A DNA stretch of 64,000 nucleotides, taken from NCBI RefSeq assembly GCF_028453695.1, contig NC_135772.1, positions 5,146,001-5,210,000 of the forward strand, written 5' to 3'. Positions 1 to 12,649 of this stretch are shown piece by piece. Numbering within the stretch: position 1 is the stretch's first letter; each line of letters starts with the position of its first letter. Origin of the DNA: Augochlora pura. Lineage: Eukaryota > Arthropoda > Insecta > Hymenoptera > Halictidae. A program made the translations under genes and the position numbers. The notes below the pieces were generated by a model. It saw only the letters and a program-made list of their open reading frames with translations, searched no databases and was not told where the DNA came from.

Positions 1-3000
1 TAGAAGTAAGAAAAAACAAATTGTAAACCGGAAGCCATCCTAAGTTGCATAGGCAAGGATTATGATAAATAATAAATAAATAAAATATTATCCATAAATT
101 GTAAAATCTATAAAAATATTCGCTTTGAAATTCTCCGCGAAAGTCGCGTCGAAGTGAATGTAATAAACGCGTTTGTTCATCGAAACGTTTAAAAATGCTA
201 TTGTTGGCACGATCGCCATTTAAGAAACCTCGGAATACGAGCCGACCGAATGATTTAGTTGGCGACGCCGTCGGCATTGATGTCGCTTAATAACTCGCGC
301 TGTAATTTAGATACTTAAACAGTTTATGGACACCACGGAGTTCCTGTTAATTATCGCGGTGTAATTGCGGCATGAATAATAACGTCTTAATCTCTGGCGG
401 AGCGTAACTGCTTAGTTTTGTAACGCGATAAGTGACGATAAAATATTCGTTCGTGTTGCTCCCGTATATCTCCGGCGGATCGGTTTTTCTTTCTCTCTTT
501 TTTTTTGTTTTAATCAAGATCCCGTATATCATCGGCGTTGAACGGATAAACTAATTCCGGACTCGTATCGTGCTCGTTTAATAGCCTCATTACGACCGAT
601 CGTCTTGGATTATTCGCGATCCGTTTTCGGGGCGAGTGTGCGTCGGGATCGATTCATTCCCGGGGAATGCCGCTAATAAATTACGATAATAGCATTAAGA
701 TGGATCGACGGATAGACGCGTAGGCGTGGAGACGTGGTGGCGGACAATATTTTAGCGTGCAGTAGCTTTATGACCACAGGTTACGAGCCAGGAAGAGCCA
801 TAACGCCTCGTATCTCGTTGCCTCGTACCCCCGCGCGTTCTTTGCATTTGCGGGAAAGCTCAGCACGGGTGCCAATTCCTAGGAGCGTATCGGACCATAA
901 ACTGGGAACGTGATGTATATTACCTTATACCCTCTTCTCTCGCAATCCTTCCACCATTGGTTTCACCCTAGCTTCCTACTCGCTCCGGCTGTTCCACTCT
1001 CTCCATCTCTCTCGTCTAGCCTGCTTTAGCTTGTCCAACGCGTCCGCGTCGCAGTCTCGTTACTCTCGATACGCGCCGCCATGATATTCGTTCTACGTAT
1101 TTGCATTGCTTTCTCGACAGACACGACACAAGAGGATAGATATCTCTTGCACGCGACTTCTATCATTCGAACGATTGCAGTTCTTCAACGTACGCGGCTC
1201 GCGCGATATACCGCGTTTCTAGGTGCTTTTGCGTTTCACCCCGCCTATCGTCTTCCATCTCGGACACTCTGTTTTTCATTCCGCAGAATTCGCCCGCCGA
1301 ATTAACTCTCCCGGTATTCTAATATGCCAGACGGAGAACGCCTACCGAAAATAAAAACTTGAAACACGTATCGGGCAGCGTAATCCGTCGCCTCGATTAT
1401 GTACATAAAGATATATCGTGTGAAATTGAATACGCCGTGCTGTACGCTGATATAGTCTGCGGCAGGAATGCGCAGCTCGGTTGGGAGTATAAAGTTTCAT
1501 AAAGAAGTGTTTATTCGTCGACGTTCGCGCGATATATCAACGGCCGGTCACATCGGTAAGTATGGTAGTAGTTCGAACGTGTTAATTGAATGGAAAATCC
1601 TGTGTCGACAGTCGTCGTAAGAAAGTTTGTCCGCGAGGAGCGTAATAGATGCTTACACGGCGCGCCGTGCCATTACGTCTAATAAATAATTTCGGTTGAT
1701 CGTCGAACAGATGCCGCTATTAAACGAGCGGCTCGAACCGGCTCGAATTTATAAAGTTCGACGTTTAATTAATAAGGTGTTCGGAACGGGCGAACGATAC
1801 ATCCCGGTATTATTGCGCCGAATGTCGTCGGGTTACTTTTATTCGGTCAGTAAAGTGGAACATTGGTCGGCAGAAAAGCACGCGGAGCCAATATGAATAA
1901 ATTAAACTATCCGGCCGGCGTTGTATAACGCAAGCACAAGTCGTAACACTCAAAGACGCGGTAATGAGAGTAAATCACGGATTTATAGCCGTTCGTCGGA
2001 GATTATACGGTAAACACGTATGCAGTTTATCGTCGGTAACTGCGTTCAGCCGTCGTGAAGGCGCGCGCGCGCACACATACGTGACGGCCCATATTTTTCG
2101 TCGCCTAAATGCCGAAGGGAGACGTTTCAACACCGATATAATATTACCGGCCTATTCACTTTCAGCAACCTTCGCTGATGCAACCTTCCTTTACGTCTTC
2201 GTCCAGTGCCGTAACGCAGAAATCCAAGAACAAGCTTTTTCCCGACCACCGTAAACTTTTTACATTCCGAACAATCGCAAACGATACGCCCCAGTCTCTT
2301 TCCACGCGTCGCCGATTACAATGCACTCGAATTTTCATTTAGAAAAAAATATCTACAAGCATTTTTCGCGCACGAATTTATAAAATACCACGTACGGAAT
2401 GTGAAGGTTGCATTTAAGAATTTGTAAAAGTTTTATAAGCAAATATAAGGATATTTAATAGCTTGAAAATATTTAATAATAACATTAAAAAGGAAAGAAT
2501 AAAATGAGATAGTAGACGCCATTGTAACAAAAGCAAAGTAATACAGAATTGGAAGATCGAATAAATTTCTATGACGAAAAATCTTTCGTTTTGAGGGGAC
2601 AAGGGTAGAAACGTAGCATCCCCAAAAATTACGGCACTGTCCCTGTCAGTGCTCTTCCTATTCCCGACGGCCGTTCGTATACGCCTATAGACTTCCATAC
2701 GGCTATAAATTAGGTTTTATGAGGGAGATAAAATGCGCGTTATTATCTAAACGGAGACGCCTTTACAGAGATCGTGGCCCACGCTATTCTTCGGGCACGT
2801 ACGACCGTGTGCGTGTAGTACAGACATTGTGACAGTGGCCGCGCGTGTGTGTGTGTGTGCTTTGCGCGCGAAAAGGCATTCACCCTCAAATATGTCGCCT
2901 ACGACGGTGCTTCGCAATATGCATAGATTGACTGTCAAGTTCAGGAAATGAATAGGGAACTGTGTGCGGGGGATGATAGCCTGGGGAAACAAAATAGCAT

Positions 3001-4490
3001 TCGTCGGAAACTGTTTCTCTATTCGTGCGGAATCTCTCGCAAAAAATGTTCAAGCATACTTCTATACTTCTGGAAATACAGCGACATTCTCCTTGCTCCA
3101 TGATTGTTTGAAATTCTACCGCATTTTAATTGTCCTGTATTAATATTTATGGAGGCGTAGGAAAAAGTGTATAAATGCTATCAAAGAATTCTCTACACGA
3201 TAAAGTGTAACCAAAAAAATAAAAATGGCAGAAGCGTATAAGATAAAATAATAGAATCAATTTGGTGGCAACGATACATTCCAAGCAAGAAAAAACGAAC
3301 ACGCTCGCAATTAGAGTTTCGCTAGATAAGATATAGTAGGAGTCACCGCGTTGCCATTTCAAATATACATACATACACATAACTAGCTCAACGAGTCAAG
3401 CATAATTTATTGTTTTGTCAGACTGTTATTTCAATAAATTTACTGTCCCGTCGTCGTCCCGGTATCGTATGTCAGGCTGAAGTCCTGAAGATAAACATTT
3501 TCGTCACCATCTGCTCATAAATTTTGTCCTTAAAATCTTATCGGCTATAAAGTTTTGCCTTCTCTTTCGCAAACCGATAATTCAGACTCATAGAACATTC
3601 CACGGTATAATGAAGTTTTTTTTAGGTTTATGGTTCTGCAAACAAAGCGTATCGGCCTTCAAATTAATTACCAAGGATACCCTGTTCAGAAGAGGAATCT
3701 TTCCACGAAAAAGCTGCGTTCAATATGAAAATTTTAAATTACTCGTACGTTTAAAGAAAGGACGAAATTTGTGCTTGACTTGTTAATCGAAACTACTGAA
3801 AAGCTAACGGTAGAAGAGATTACGCAATGATCGAGATCGGTGCAGGGTCGTCAAAAGGAGTCAAATTGAACTCTAATTGCGATGCCACGAAAAGGCGTCC
3901 GCTATCGTGCCCGGAAAGACGAAATGGACGATTTACGAATACGAGACCGACGTCCCTTGTAATTTATAACAGTGGGTTTCGCAACAAGAGCAGTCAGAAA
4001 TGACCACCCAGTGGCAGGGTAAAGGATGTTCAGTCATAACATCTGATGAAGCGAAACATTAACGAGGCGATATATCAGCCGGCTCTTATAGACGTAGCGT
4101 GGGCGGTATCTTGGACATCACCCAGAAGAACGAGCACGAAGTGAAATGTGAAAGAAGTAATTTCTCGGGACTGCTATGTCCGTTCATTGAAGTGGTAAGA
4201 GACTCTTTGGCTTATTCACGACTACCATTAAATTGTTAGGACGATGAAGGACTGCTGAAAGTACCGAATCTATAGTCCTCTGCCAAACTGCAAATGTTGA
4301 CGTACAGACCGCCTAACACAATATATAAAGGGTTCGAAATCTGTTGTGTAATGCAAAGTGCAGGAGAACGTGTGTCCGAGGTCGTTTAACCCTGCATTAC
4401 GCGAACAACGTTTGCGTTGTTGTTCTGCTAGGCTTCTCATTCTTAGCTCCTGGTGCTAAACTTACCGGCGTGCCGACCGAAATCACCAGC
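1..4490. other. CpG-rich non-coding DNA, no gene recognised
   Basis: I see no recognisable gene here on either strand. The open frames are all under about 110 codons, have no family motif and lack convincing splice context. The DNA is rich in CpG. Short alternating purine-pyrimidine tracts occur at 2061-2074 (GC then AC) and 2844-2859 (GT repeat). Confidence 0.6.
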
Positions 4491-4493
4491 TTA

Positions 4494-4509
4494 TATACAG
4501 AGTGTCCCA
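4494..4509 (+). mobile_element. Terminus-like motif TATACAGAGTGTCCCA of a short dispersed repeat
   Basis: The motif is one base away from TATACAGGGTGTCCCA. The inner part, TATACAGGGTG, also occurs at 57643-57653 and, on the other strand, at 28314-28326 and 63815-63826. Ends of this kind are common on short non-autonomous DNA elements in insects. A partner terminus was not located, so the extent of the element is unknown. Confidence 0.3.
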
Positions 4510-4966
4510 ATTCGATTTCAAATATTCAAGTGGAAATTCTTGCTGGGTCTAGACGTCTTAGCAACCTGTTAACTCATCGCCGAGAAATGTGTAGAATAAA
4601 ATGGTTGAAAAATGTAATTTTCGTTTCCCACAGTGCTGTACTTAAAAATATTTTTAGACCGTCGTGTTAGACCACGATATTCCGTTGCCGAGAGATATCG
4701 CGGGAACGTTTATTTACTCGTGTACTTTCAAGTACAACGGAGTGCGATTTATGCGATCCGAACGCACGTCTGTGAAATATTAAAGAAAGATCGTAACAGA
4801 CTACCCGTGAAAACGTAATTCACAGATGTTACATGGGCGTTTATCAATGCCTAAGAAAAATTCGCATCTTTTATTCCATAATGCTTGCTGCGCGACATTG
4901 CTGGCACGTCCATTATATTTCTGCCGCGGTCCACATCGTATATCTAGTTTACTCGTGACTTGATAT

Positions 4967-4990
4967 TTAACCCTTAGGGCGCTATGGACG
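4967..4990 (+). repeat. TTAA-bounded end resembling a piggyBac-type terminus
   Basis: The sequence reads TTAACCCTTAGGGCGC. piggyBac elements insert at TTAA, and many of their termini begin with CCCTTT or CCCTT. Similar ends occur elsewhere in the window (14540, 35102, 55653 and 62312). No matching second end was found nearby. Confidence 0.3.
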
Positions 4991-5222
4991 CATTTGGCGA
5001 AAGCCGCCGTTGTTAATTTCGGATATAGAAGGATCGCACCTCTCTAACGGCGCTACTTTTTTATATGCGTTTATTAAAACGCTCGGCGTTTGTTAAGAGA
5101 GTAACTTTTCACCCCGATTTCTTCGGTTTTTTAATAAGCTGCTTTTCAAAACAACATCTTTCGCGTTTTCTCTTGTGGCGGGTCAGCGCAATAAGTCTGC
5201 ACAGAAAAATACGTGCGGTCGC

Positions 5223-5321
5223 GGCAGCGGCATTGGGACGAAGCCCATTATTCGTTGGCTTAAGTCCGATTCCCAACAGCTAATGAGGCCTGCATACCGA
5301 CGTGACCATGATCATCGTAAC
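5223..5321 (+). repeat. Duplicated ~100-bp element, copy 1
   Basis: This stretch matches 6543-6643 in the same orientation about 1,320 bases downstream. Shared blocks are CAGCGGCA, GCCCATTATTC-TTGG, GGCTTAAG, CAGCTAATGAGG, GCATACCG-CGTG and TGATCAT, in the same order and at nearly constant spacing. Homology fades on both sides. The element has no open frame of note. It could be a small dispersed repeat or a duplicated cis-regulatory block; CTAATGA and CTTAAG resemble homeodomain-type sites, but that is only a resemblance. Confidence 0.6.
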
Positions 5322-5792
5322 CGGTATACTTTCCTTAACAATTAGCGACATGGGACATTGTCACGTCCGCGAGGAGAATGCGATAAGTATGATGGAACCG
5401 CGTGACGGAATATTACAGTTGCGCGTACGTTAGCGTTAATGTTTCGTTATACAAGTTGAGTCACGTAAAACAAACACCGGCGAATACAATAATCCCACAG
5501 CCGTGTCTCATCAACTGTTTCGTTCATATTTATATAGGACGCTCCAAAAGTCCCGGAACGGCGAGAAACATCTCGAAAACGAAGCAGTTTGAGCTACTGG
5601 AGCCGGTTACTGTGACGTATTCGATAATTAATTATTGCAAGTCGATTATTACCAGGAAAACCAAAGGCTCGGCTGGGTCATTTCTACCCCTATTTGTGAC
5701 GACATAAAAGCGACAACACAATCCTCGGCGTATCGATTACACTTGGTGGCGCTGATATGGGTCAAAAGTGATACTCTGCAGTCAATTTTGGG

Positions 5793-5811
5793 TGGACGAT
5801 TAGAGGGTTAA
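5793..5811 (-). repeat. TTAA-bounded piggyBac-like terminus
   Basis: On the minus strand the sequence reads TTAACCCTCTAATCGTCC, a TTAA followed by a CCCT-type end. Just beyond it on the other side lies the repeat at 5836-5979, so two short elements may abut here. Confidence 0.25.
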
Positions 5812-5835
5812 ACGAGGTTCTCGAGAACTATTATG

Positions 5836-5979
5836 TTTTACTATATTTTGATTTGACTTCTTGAGCCATTTCAAAAGGAAATCAAAACTTCAGAGAAACA
5901 TACATGTATCAAAAAATTGGGCTGAAATAAACTCAATTCCCCGTAAGGGAATGGGGGTCATTATCGGTTCAAAGGTTAA
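5836..5979 (-). mobile_element. Short dispersed repeat, inverted relative of 35102-35260
   Basis: Read on the minus strand from 5979, this element begins TTAACCTTTGAACC. It then matches 35102-35260 over about 110 bases, including GGGGAATTGAG, TTATTTCAGC, TGATACATGTATGTTT and the final AATCAAAATATAGTAAAA-like block. The TTAA at its edge and the CCTTTG start suggest a piggyBac-type non-autonomous element. It has no coding capacity. Confidence 0.5.
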
Positions 5980-6542
5980 ACCACCGATGTTTCCAAACTA
6001 TCTGTTGAGTAATGTGGCGACAGCTGGCTAAGAAGCGTATCTCTTAATCATAGAAATGGATTCTGGGGAGTCAGTCGGTTATTACGCGTGCGTTTATATC
6101 CGACGGGCATCGTTTCACGCGCAGCGATCTGCATCGGGGCTCCGTATCTTCGACAAAGAGCAGCGGAAGAAGCTTAAGCTCCGGAGCTTAGTTTGGACAT
6201 GCCTGGTCTAAAATGAGATCGCACACATCACGCTCCGCGTTCGTAAAGCGTGCACCGTTTTAGTGGCACTGAAATCTAGAGTCTGTGCATTCTGATGATA
6301 TTCTTATAATAACCTCCCGAAGCTATTCAAATGAAATTATCACGGGCTTCTTCTAATATATTAACTAATGGAAACATGGCCGGATAGTTGAAACGGAGGA
6401 GAGCAGAGCGCGCATGACACCGAAAATGAAAGCGACATCCTGATAAAAATGCGCGTCTGACAGCGTGGATTGTAAGGCGTGCTTAGCGAGCAGCCAATAA
6501 AGGAAGACAATAAATCTTTCGAGAAAGATATGAGCAAGCATG

Positions 6543-6643
6543 ACAGCGGCACCGTGCCGAGGCCCATTATTCATTGGGCTTAAGCCGGACTCGAAGCAGC
6601 TAATGAGGTCGGCATACCGGCGTGTTCGCGGTGATCATAGCCG
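6543..6643 (+). repeat. Duplicated ~100-bp element, copy 2
   Basis: This is the downstream partner of 5223-5321. It keeps the order of blocks seen there, with scattered substitutions and a few single-base indels: CAGCGGCA, GGCCCATTATTCATTGG, GCTTAAG, CAGCTAATGAGG, GGCATACCGGCGTG and TGATCAT. The pair is diverged, so the duplication is not recent, or the element is a family with more copies elsewhere. Confidence 0.6.
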
Positions 6644-6649
6644 ATGGAC

Positions 6650-9600
6650 AGGCATAATAATCCGGCAGAGATTGCCGATCGGCGAAACGTCCGTCGGCGT
6701 GGCACAGTAGCCACAGATGGAGCTTCGATATGGTCGCCGAGTTCGCGTTCGAGACCGAGCGAGAATTCATTCCTGGAACCGGCTAACTACTTCGTCCTGT
6801 CCTAACGCGTACACCAATTCCTGCGGCCGAAGGTCTCTCCCATTGTTCACCGATTAATGTGTTGTACGCTGCGCCCGCGTCTTTTTCACTCATTTTTTCA
6901 TCTATCTTTATAAAATTTTTTGCAATGTTTCTTTTAAAACTATTACTTACTTATTTTTATTTTTATTTTTTTTTTATTTATTTTTTATTTTTATTTTTTT
7001 TTATATTTATTTTCATATTTATTTTTTATTTTTATTTTTTTTATATTTATTTTTTCAAACTACTATGTTTCAAAATGCTTCTTTTCCTATTTCCTTTGCA
7101 TTTCTTTGAGAATTAATAGTGTTATTACTTTATTAATGAGAAAATTTCGTAGAGTACTTGAGCCAGACAACGTTGCAATCTTTCAACGCGTTAGCGAACT
7201 ATAGAAGGGCGGAGGAGGGTGGAAAATTTCAACCACGTGCTCGTAGCAAGAACGAATATTTCCCGGAGACAGATTCGCAAGTAGAATGTTCGTCGGGGTT
7301 TATGCGTTTGTTCACACCACCGCGAAAAATTTCCGCTAAGACTGCGAGTTTGTGTAACAGTTTCTTTTTTTCCCGCGGCGAATTTATTTCGCTTCGCAAA
7401 GTGTTTTCCTCGCCGCTGTTCTAAATTCGCGACTCATAAAAACGTGACAGAATGTACGGCGCTGATACGGAATTTTCGCAAACTTTCCTATTTTAAGCGA
7501 AATTCTATTAACACGTGGCTAACCCGAGAGCGCGAGGAGCCGCGAAATGCGATTTGGAAACGCGTAAAAACGAAGGACGTCCATCCCCCCGAAAATACGA
7601 TGATTCGACTCGCTTCGTTTCCCAGCAGATACAACGATACCCGTGTGTCACCTTACTAAAGATGTCTCTTCGTTTTACGTCTTCGTATAAAAGTTCGTAG
7701 CGTCGATGCGAATGCATTTCACCAGCGCCGAATATCTAACAGTTCTCGATGTCAGAGTGTTTTCTGTTTCATTCGTCGACTCCTGTCGTTACGGGTTTCT
7801 CGTATGCAGGGACCAGAATGTAATGGAATATCAGGTTTCTTTACTGTATCGACACGGACTCCCTCTATTACTACTTCATGCCAGTTTTATGAAAATACGA
7901 AGCTCGCGTCTTCTCGATTCCCCGTTTCTTCAAATTCTTCGATCGTTTTCTATCCTTTAGAAATGTTATAAAAAATTAATTTTGCTCGCATCGTATGAAT
8001 TTCAAATAAAAATGTCTACAATGATTATCGCTAACTAATGAAATATTAATTTCGAAGTAAAGACCGACTCGTTCACCTTTGTTATTTCGTAGGTAAAGAA
8101 CACGAGTTTTCGATGTCAAGTAGAGATAGGGCAAACAAATGGAATTCTCGACGTATAAAAGCAATCTTTACAACTTGGCCGCTCGCGTGGGTATTTAATT
8201 CCGTAATTTTATATGTATAAACCCTTCGATCAGCTGGGAGACACGTATTTGTAGAGTCGATCGCTCGACACCTCACGGTTTATGATACGATCGCGTTACA
8301 CATCGTCGTCTTGTGTTCTACGGTGAGTTGCGTCAATTTATTTTACGTTCCCGTGTAGGCTGAACAAGTTGAATGATATAAAACGACAGTGGTACATGTT
8401 TCTTTCACCTTTTACACGACGCACACATCGATCGTGTCACGAGATACGTTCAGCTACTTTAGGAAAGCAGCTCGACTTTCTCATAATTTAGCTCCGAGAC
8501 AAGGGGACACGATTTTTATGAACCAAGAAATTGAATAGGTTATTCAATATTGATGAAAATATTGGCGGCACGTCAAGCAGACAGCTTCTATCCAGACCAT
8601 TGAATGTTGAGAAATAAACGTCATTGTGTAAAATATCGTTGTCTACGTGGAAATTTTATACGCAACCTTTCATTATTCTATTTTTTAAACTATATCTTAC
8701 CGTGCTCGATACGTAGCGGTTCTGTTGCTGAATAAATTAAACAAATGGAATTAGTATTTTTAGAAACTTGTCGTTCCAACCGTAGCGCCTTTCAATGTGC
8801 CATTATTCTATCGGATAGAATACAACGTAAAATTCTTTGATAACTTCAACATTCGATCAAATAATTTCATTATGCTTATTTACGCTGCATTCTAATATTA
8901 TTTCCTAAATTTTTCCTAAACAATAAAATACTATCAAATATTAAAATACTATTTAATCTGTAATGGTGATAGACAGAATACTTGACGTTTTAATATAGAT
9001 TTGCCTAAACGATTCCCACGATTAAAATCATATAAAAATTGTTTTCAGAAAATTCCATTCAAAAATTAATCGGACGAGCGTCGCCAAAACTTTTGAGCCA
9101 CACTGTATACCGAGTGTATAGCCACTCCAATCTGACCGTGACATAAATTTAACTTTTTCTCTGTCTCTCTCTCTCGCTCTCATTATAGAATTCTTCCATG
9201 CAAATGCGTTTATTAAGACGAAGTGATGCAAAGATTAATTTAATCAAGCACGGATTAGCATACCTAATAGCCGCAGTTTCGGTGATTTGACGTCGACATT
9301 AGTGTATTTGCATAAACGCGCAGGAGGCAGGTGAGTAATTAACACAAGCGGCGCAAGTTATTACAAACGAAACGGCGTTCGGTTCGCGACAGGAAATTCG
9401 GCGAGAACGCGTGGCAGATGTTCGGCCATTTGTGCGTCTCCTTGAATTCCGACAAAGGAGGATGATCGTGTCAACGCGTCTAGGATAAAAGAGGTACGAC
9501 CCTCCGGTGGTTTCTCATTAGCAGACCGCAACAGGATTTCTTAGATCCCTTTCTGATTTTTCACTATTCCACCCGTCGTCCCTCGGCCCTCCTCCGCAAA

Positions 9601-11860
9601 TTCTACGTCAATTCCACCGAAAAGAGTTATCCAGGTGCTCAGCCGTATCAAGGGACTTCAACAACTAGCCTATAGAAACGCCTACCAACTAATCTTCGTA
9701 TTCATTCGCACAAAGGTCATGACTAATGATCTTAGTATAGCGGCACAATATGATTTACAACCCTCTTTCGCAGTCCCTTGTGCTTTTGCCAGCTGAATAA
9801 CGTTACCAACTCCTTTTTCCGACTGTCAACCGAAGAATAGAATCCAAATTTGCACGAGTACGCCGAGCGACAATACACAAGGTGGCACACTTTAATCTAC
9901 GATTGAAACGATCCTCGACCCTTTCAAGCACGACACTTTCCACGGTGCGTATAAAATGTCGAATATTTAAATAAATCAATTTGTCTTGACGCGATTCCCC
10001 CGATTGAGATTCTAATGCGTAAATTTTTAAAGAAGCTCTGGTCATTCCAATGACCAAGCTGGGCTTACAAATAATTATTATATATTATAGGTTAGAATAT
10101 TTTTGGCAACACGTGTCGCTGACTTTTACCACTCGATTATTTATGTCCAGCATTAATGGAACACATACATTCGCGTTACCACGGTAATAATCGTCGCTTA
10201 ATTGAAATTTATAGATTTGATAAAGCGACCGTATCCTTGTTTCGATTTACTCGGAATCAAAATGTTGAAACACGTTGCGCACATTACAAGACAACGTGGT
10301 TATAAACTGTAAAACATTCGCCCCCCCCCCTTTTATTTTACTTTCTCCGCGAAGGACAGAGGACATTAATAACTTCAACCAATTGAATTTCTCTCATTTG
10401 TAGCGGCCCCCACCCCCCTTTCACAATTTCCATTTAATTAATGAACACTGTTTCGCACATCGGACGAAACACTTTTTTACTCCGGCGTTAATTAACATTT
10501 TGTCGATACGATCGCCGTAACTCGCTTTCTTAATAAAATGAAATTAAAATTACTCTCCTTTTTGCGTGAGCTCGAACGTTTGCGGCGTCTTCCAGAGCGA
10601 ATCGACTAATGTACCCTCGGCCTTTGTCATTGGCCGAAAAGGACCAAAAGGTGCCGGGCTGACGGTACCTCTTGTTGATGATTACTGGGCGGGCTGCTCG
10701 GACAGGTCATAAATTTTTCTCCTGCAAATTGTAATGTATTCTACCGGTTCTTGATGATTTGTATTGTACGCCGCCGTTGCGGCCGATGTTTTTCATGGAA
10801 CGTCCGAGACAGGTAGTACCTATAATATAACACGTTTCTCTGTTCCACGTCCGACGACCGCGTGTACTTGGAATGAATTTTTTAAAACCGCGCCGTCATT
10901 ATCGCATATTTCATCATTTCAATATCAAATTGTAATTTCGAAGCGCCGTCGAATCGTACGAAATTATCTGCTACATAAAAATTAATGTAAACGCGCTGCT
11001 ACCGCCAGAGATTCCCGAATAAATGAAATACTGTCTCTGCATTTTACGAGTCTATAATTGGGAGGTCATGGATCTTGCGCGTTTCTGTTGGCATACGATA
11101 GGAGATGATCAAATAATAACCTTGACCGAATAAAAATAATTTCTTCGCGTTTAGAAAACGTTACAGCTGGACTGCGAAACTTTACAAAATGGCAAACGAA
11201 GCACGATACGCTGTTTTACAGAAACGCGATAATTCTACTAACTTCTACTAACGCACGCAGATCCGCGGTCTGGTTATAACTATGAAGATAATCGCGTAAA
11301 CAAACACCGGTAGCGCAGGTATTAATTTCTATCGACCGATGTAAGTACATGTGGGATTTCGTTTATAGCTGCGAGCGTGCGTGGAGATAATATTTCAGTC
11401 GGATTGCGTTGAACGTTATTCTAGTTGCGAACAGAATGTTTAATCGATGAGGCATCGGAAGCGGTGCCACCGATATTTGCGTAACTATTACGTAAGTGGT
11501 CGCGGCGGGACAAAGGAGCCATAATTTCTCCGAAGTTTCATCTATAAAGTAATTACTGGTCCGCGGGGCAGTAACGTATGACTCACGATTATGTTTTCTT
11601 TCGGTCGTTCCGAGCTCTTTCGAGGGAGAAGAATGGAGCGGCTGGAGCAAAGAACGTAGGTTGACGCAAAGCAAAGTAGTACAATCTGCGGGACTGCCAC
11701 TTGGCCGTAACAGATACACGCCAGGAAATAAATGTGGCGAGTGAACTGCGCTGTGTGTTCGTATGCGTTAGAGTACGTGAGCGGCGAAGCGTGGCAACGG
11801 CCCTAAAGTATCGATCGATAATCTTAACAAATGAATGAAGCAAACCTGTTCTTCGGTAGA
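6650..11860. other. Non-coding stretch, no gene recognised
   Basis: Only short frames are present and none has a recognisable motif. The stretch contains the T-rich tract listed separately, a run of ten C at about 10321 and a C-rich run near 10410. The 8500-9000 part is more AT-rich than its surroundings. Confidence 0.6.
6951..7056 (+). repeat. T-rich low-complexity tract (TTTTA/TTTAT repeats)
   Basis: About 105 bases consist almost wholly of T with spaced A, in irregular TTTTTA and TTTAT units. An open frame of 85 codons across it, rich in Phe, Tyr, Leu and Ile, is a product of this composition and is not taken as a gene. Confidence 0.85.
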
Positions 11861-11865
11861 TTCAC

Positions 11866-12360
11866 TCGGTTAAACAGGATACCGTCAACGCGAAAATATT
11901 AGGATTGAAAAATTTAGTTCTGGTGATTTTTCACTAGAAAATGATCCGCGTGGGAGACCCAAAATGTCTGTGAAAAATGATAATCTGACAGCATTGGTGG
12001 AAGCGGATCCACCTATATCCACGAGGGAACTGGCTACCAGGATGAAAGTTGACCAGGACAGAAGCTGGCAGCGTGAATGGTTTGACCGTCATTGGCCACC
12101 AGGAATGAAATTTGCCGGGGCCGAGACGGCCGCTCATTCGAAGAAGAGGGCAATGTTACGACGACTTGTCTGAATGTCGCCGTAATGTGGTACTGCTCTG
12201 TGGTGAACACCCTTCAGAGAGAATAACTGAAGGCAGGGGTTGTCACGGATCTGTTGTGTCAATAGACAGTCAGCAGTCGAGACCGGACCATCGAGCGATT
12301 CGTAACGATATATTGTATCACCACAAAAAACATTACCAGGGCAATGTAAAATACGCAAAG
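11866..12360 (+). pseudogene. Decayed, internally deleted mariner transposase
   Basis: This is a relic of a mariner-family DNA transposase, which in intact form binds the element ends and cuts and pastes the element. Readable from about 11916 is an N-terminal DNA-binding part: EKFSSGDFSLENDPRGRP (11916-11969), then LVEADPPISTRELATRM (about 11992-12042), matching the family's two-helix-turn-helix region with its GRP linker. Upstream, DTVNAKI is readable in another frame, which implies a frameshift near 11897. After the second helix the sequence jumps to KKRAMLRRL (about 12138-12164), corresponding to the KK-MLC-WWD block of the catalytic domain. Most of the middle is therefore deleted, and stops and frameshifts follow. 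The expected WWD block is not readable. No terminal inverted repeats were identified. The copy cannot be active. The family call is firm; the 3' limit is uncertain because the assembly gap follows. Confidence 0.8.
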
Positions 12361-12445
12361 TAGTTGAGTTTGCTTGGGACTTTGGTTCCCACAAAAAAAA
12401 ACTCCGACAAATTAACCCACAAAAAGTCTCCACAACAATGAATTC

Positions 12446-12545
12446 NNNNNNNNNNNNNNNNNNNNNNNNNNNNNNNNNNNNNNNNNNNNNNNNNNNNNNN
12501 NNNNNNNNNNNNNNNNNNNNNNNNNNNNNNNNNNNNNNNNNNNNN
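12446..12545. other. Assembly gap (100 N)
   Basis: A run of exactly 100 N interrupts the sequence, immediately after GAATTC on the left. A round figure like this is a conventional placeholder, so the true distance and even the adjacency of the two sides are unknown. It separates the mariner relic from the candidate spliced gene. Confidence 0.99.
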
Positions 12546-12649
12546 CCAAAGGAGCATTCAAATGATATTAGTAAACCCTCCAAAAAACCTCTAAGAATTG
12601 TTAATAACAACCGCCCACCCCCAAAAACCACCCATTCCACCCCCACAAA

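Noticed and set aside
4026..4080. CTGATGAAG considered as a box C of a C/D small nucleolar RNA
   Set aside because: No properly spaced box D with a terminal stem could be found.
6859..7116. Frame encoding a Phe/Tyr-rich, membrane-like protein
   Set aside because: The whole middle is a TTTTA low-complexity tract; the apparent hydrophobicity is the tract translated.
12134..12646. A 170-codon minus-strand frame
   Set aside because: A third of it is the run of N, and the rest is antisense to the mariner relic and the candidate exon.
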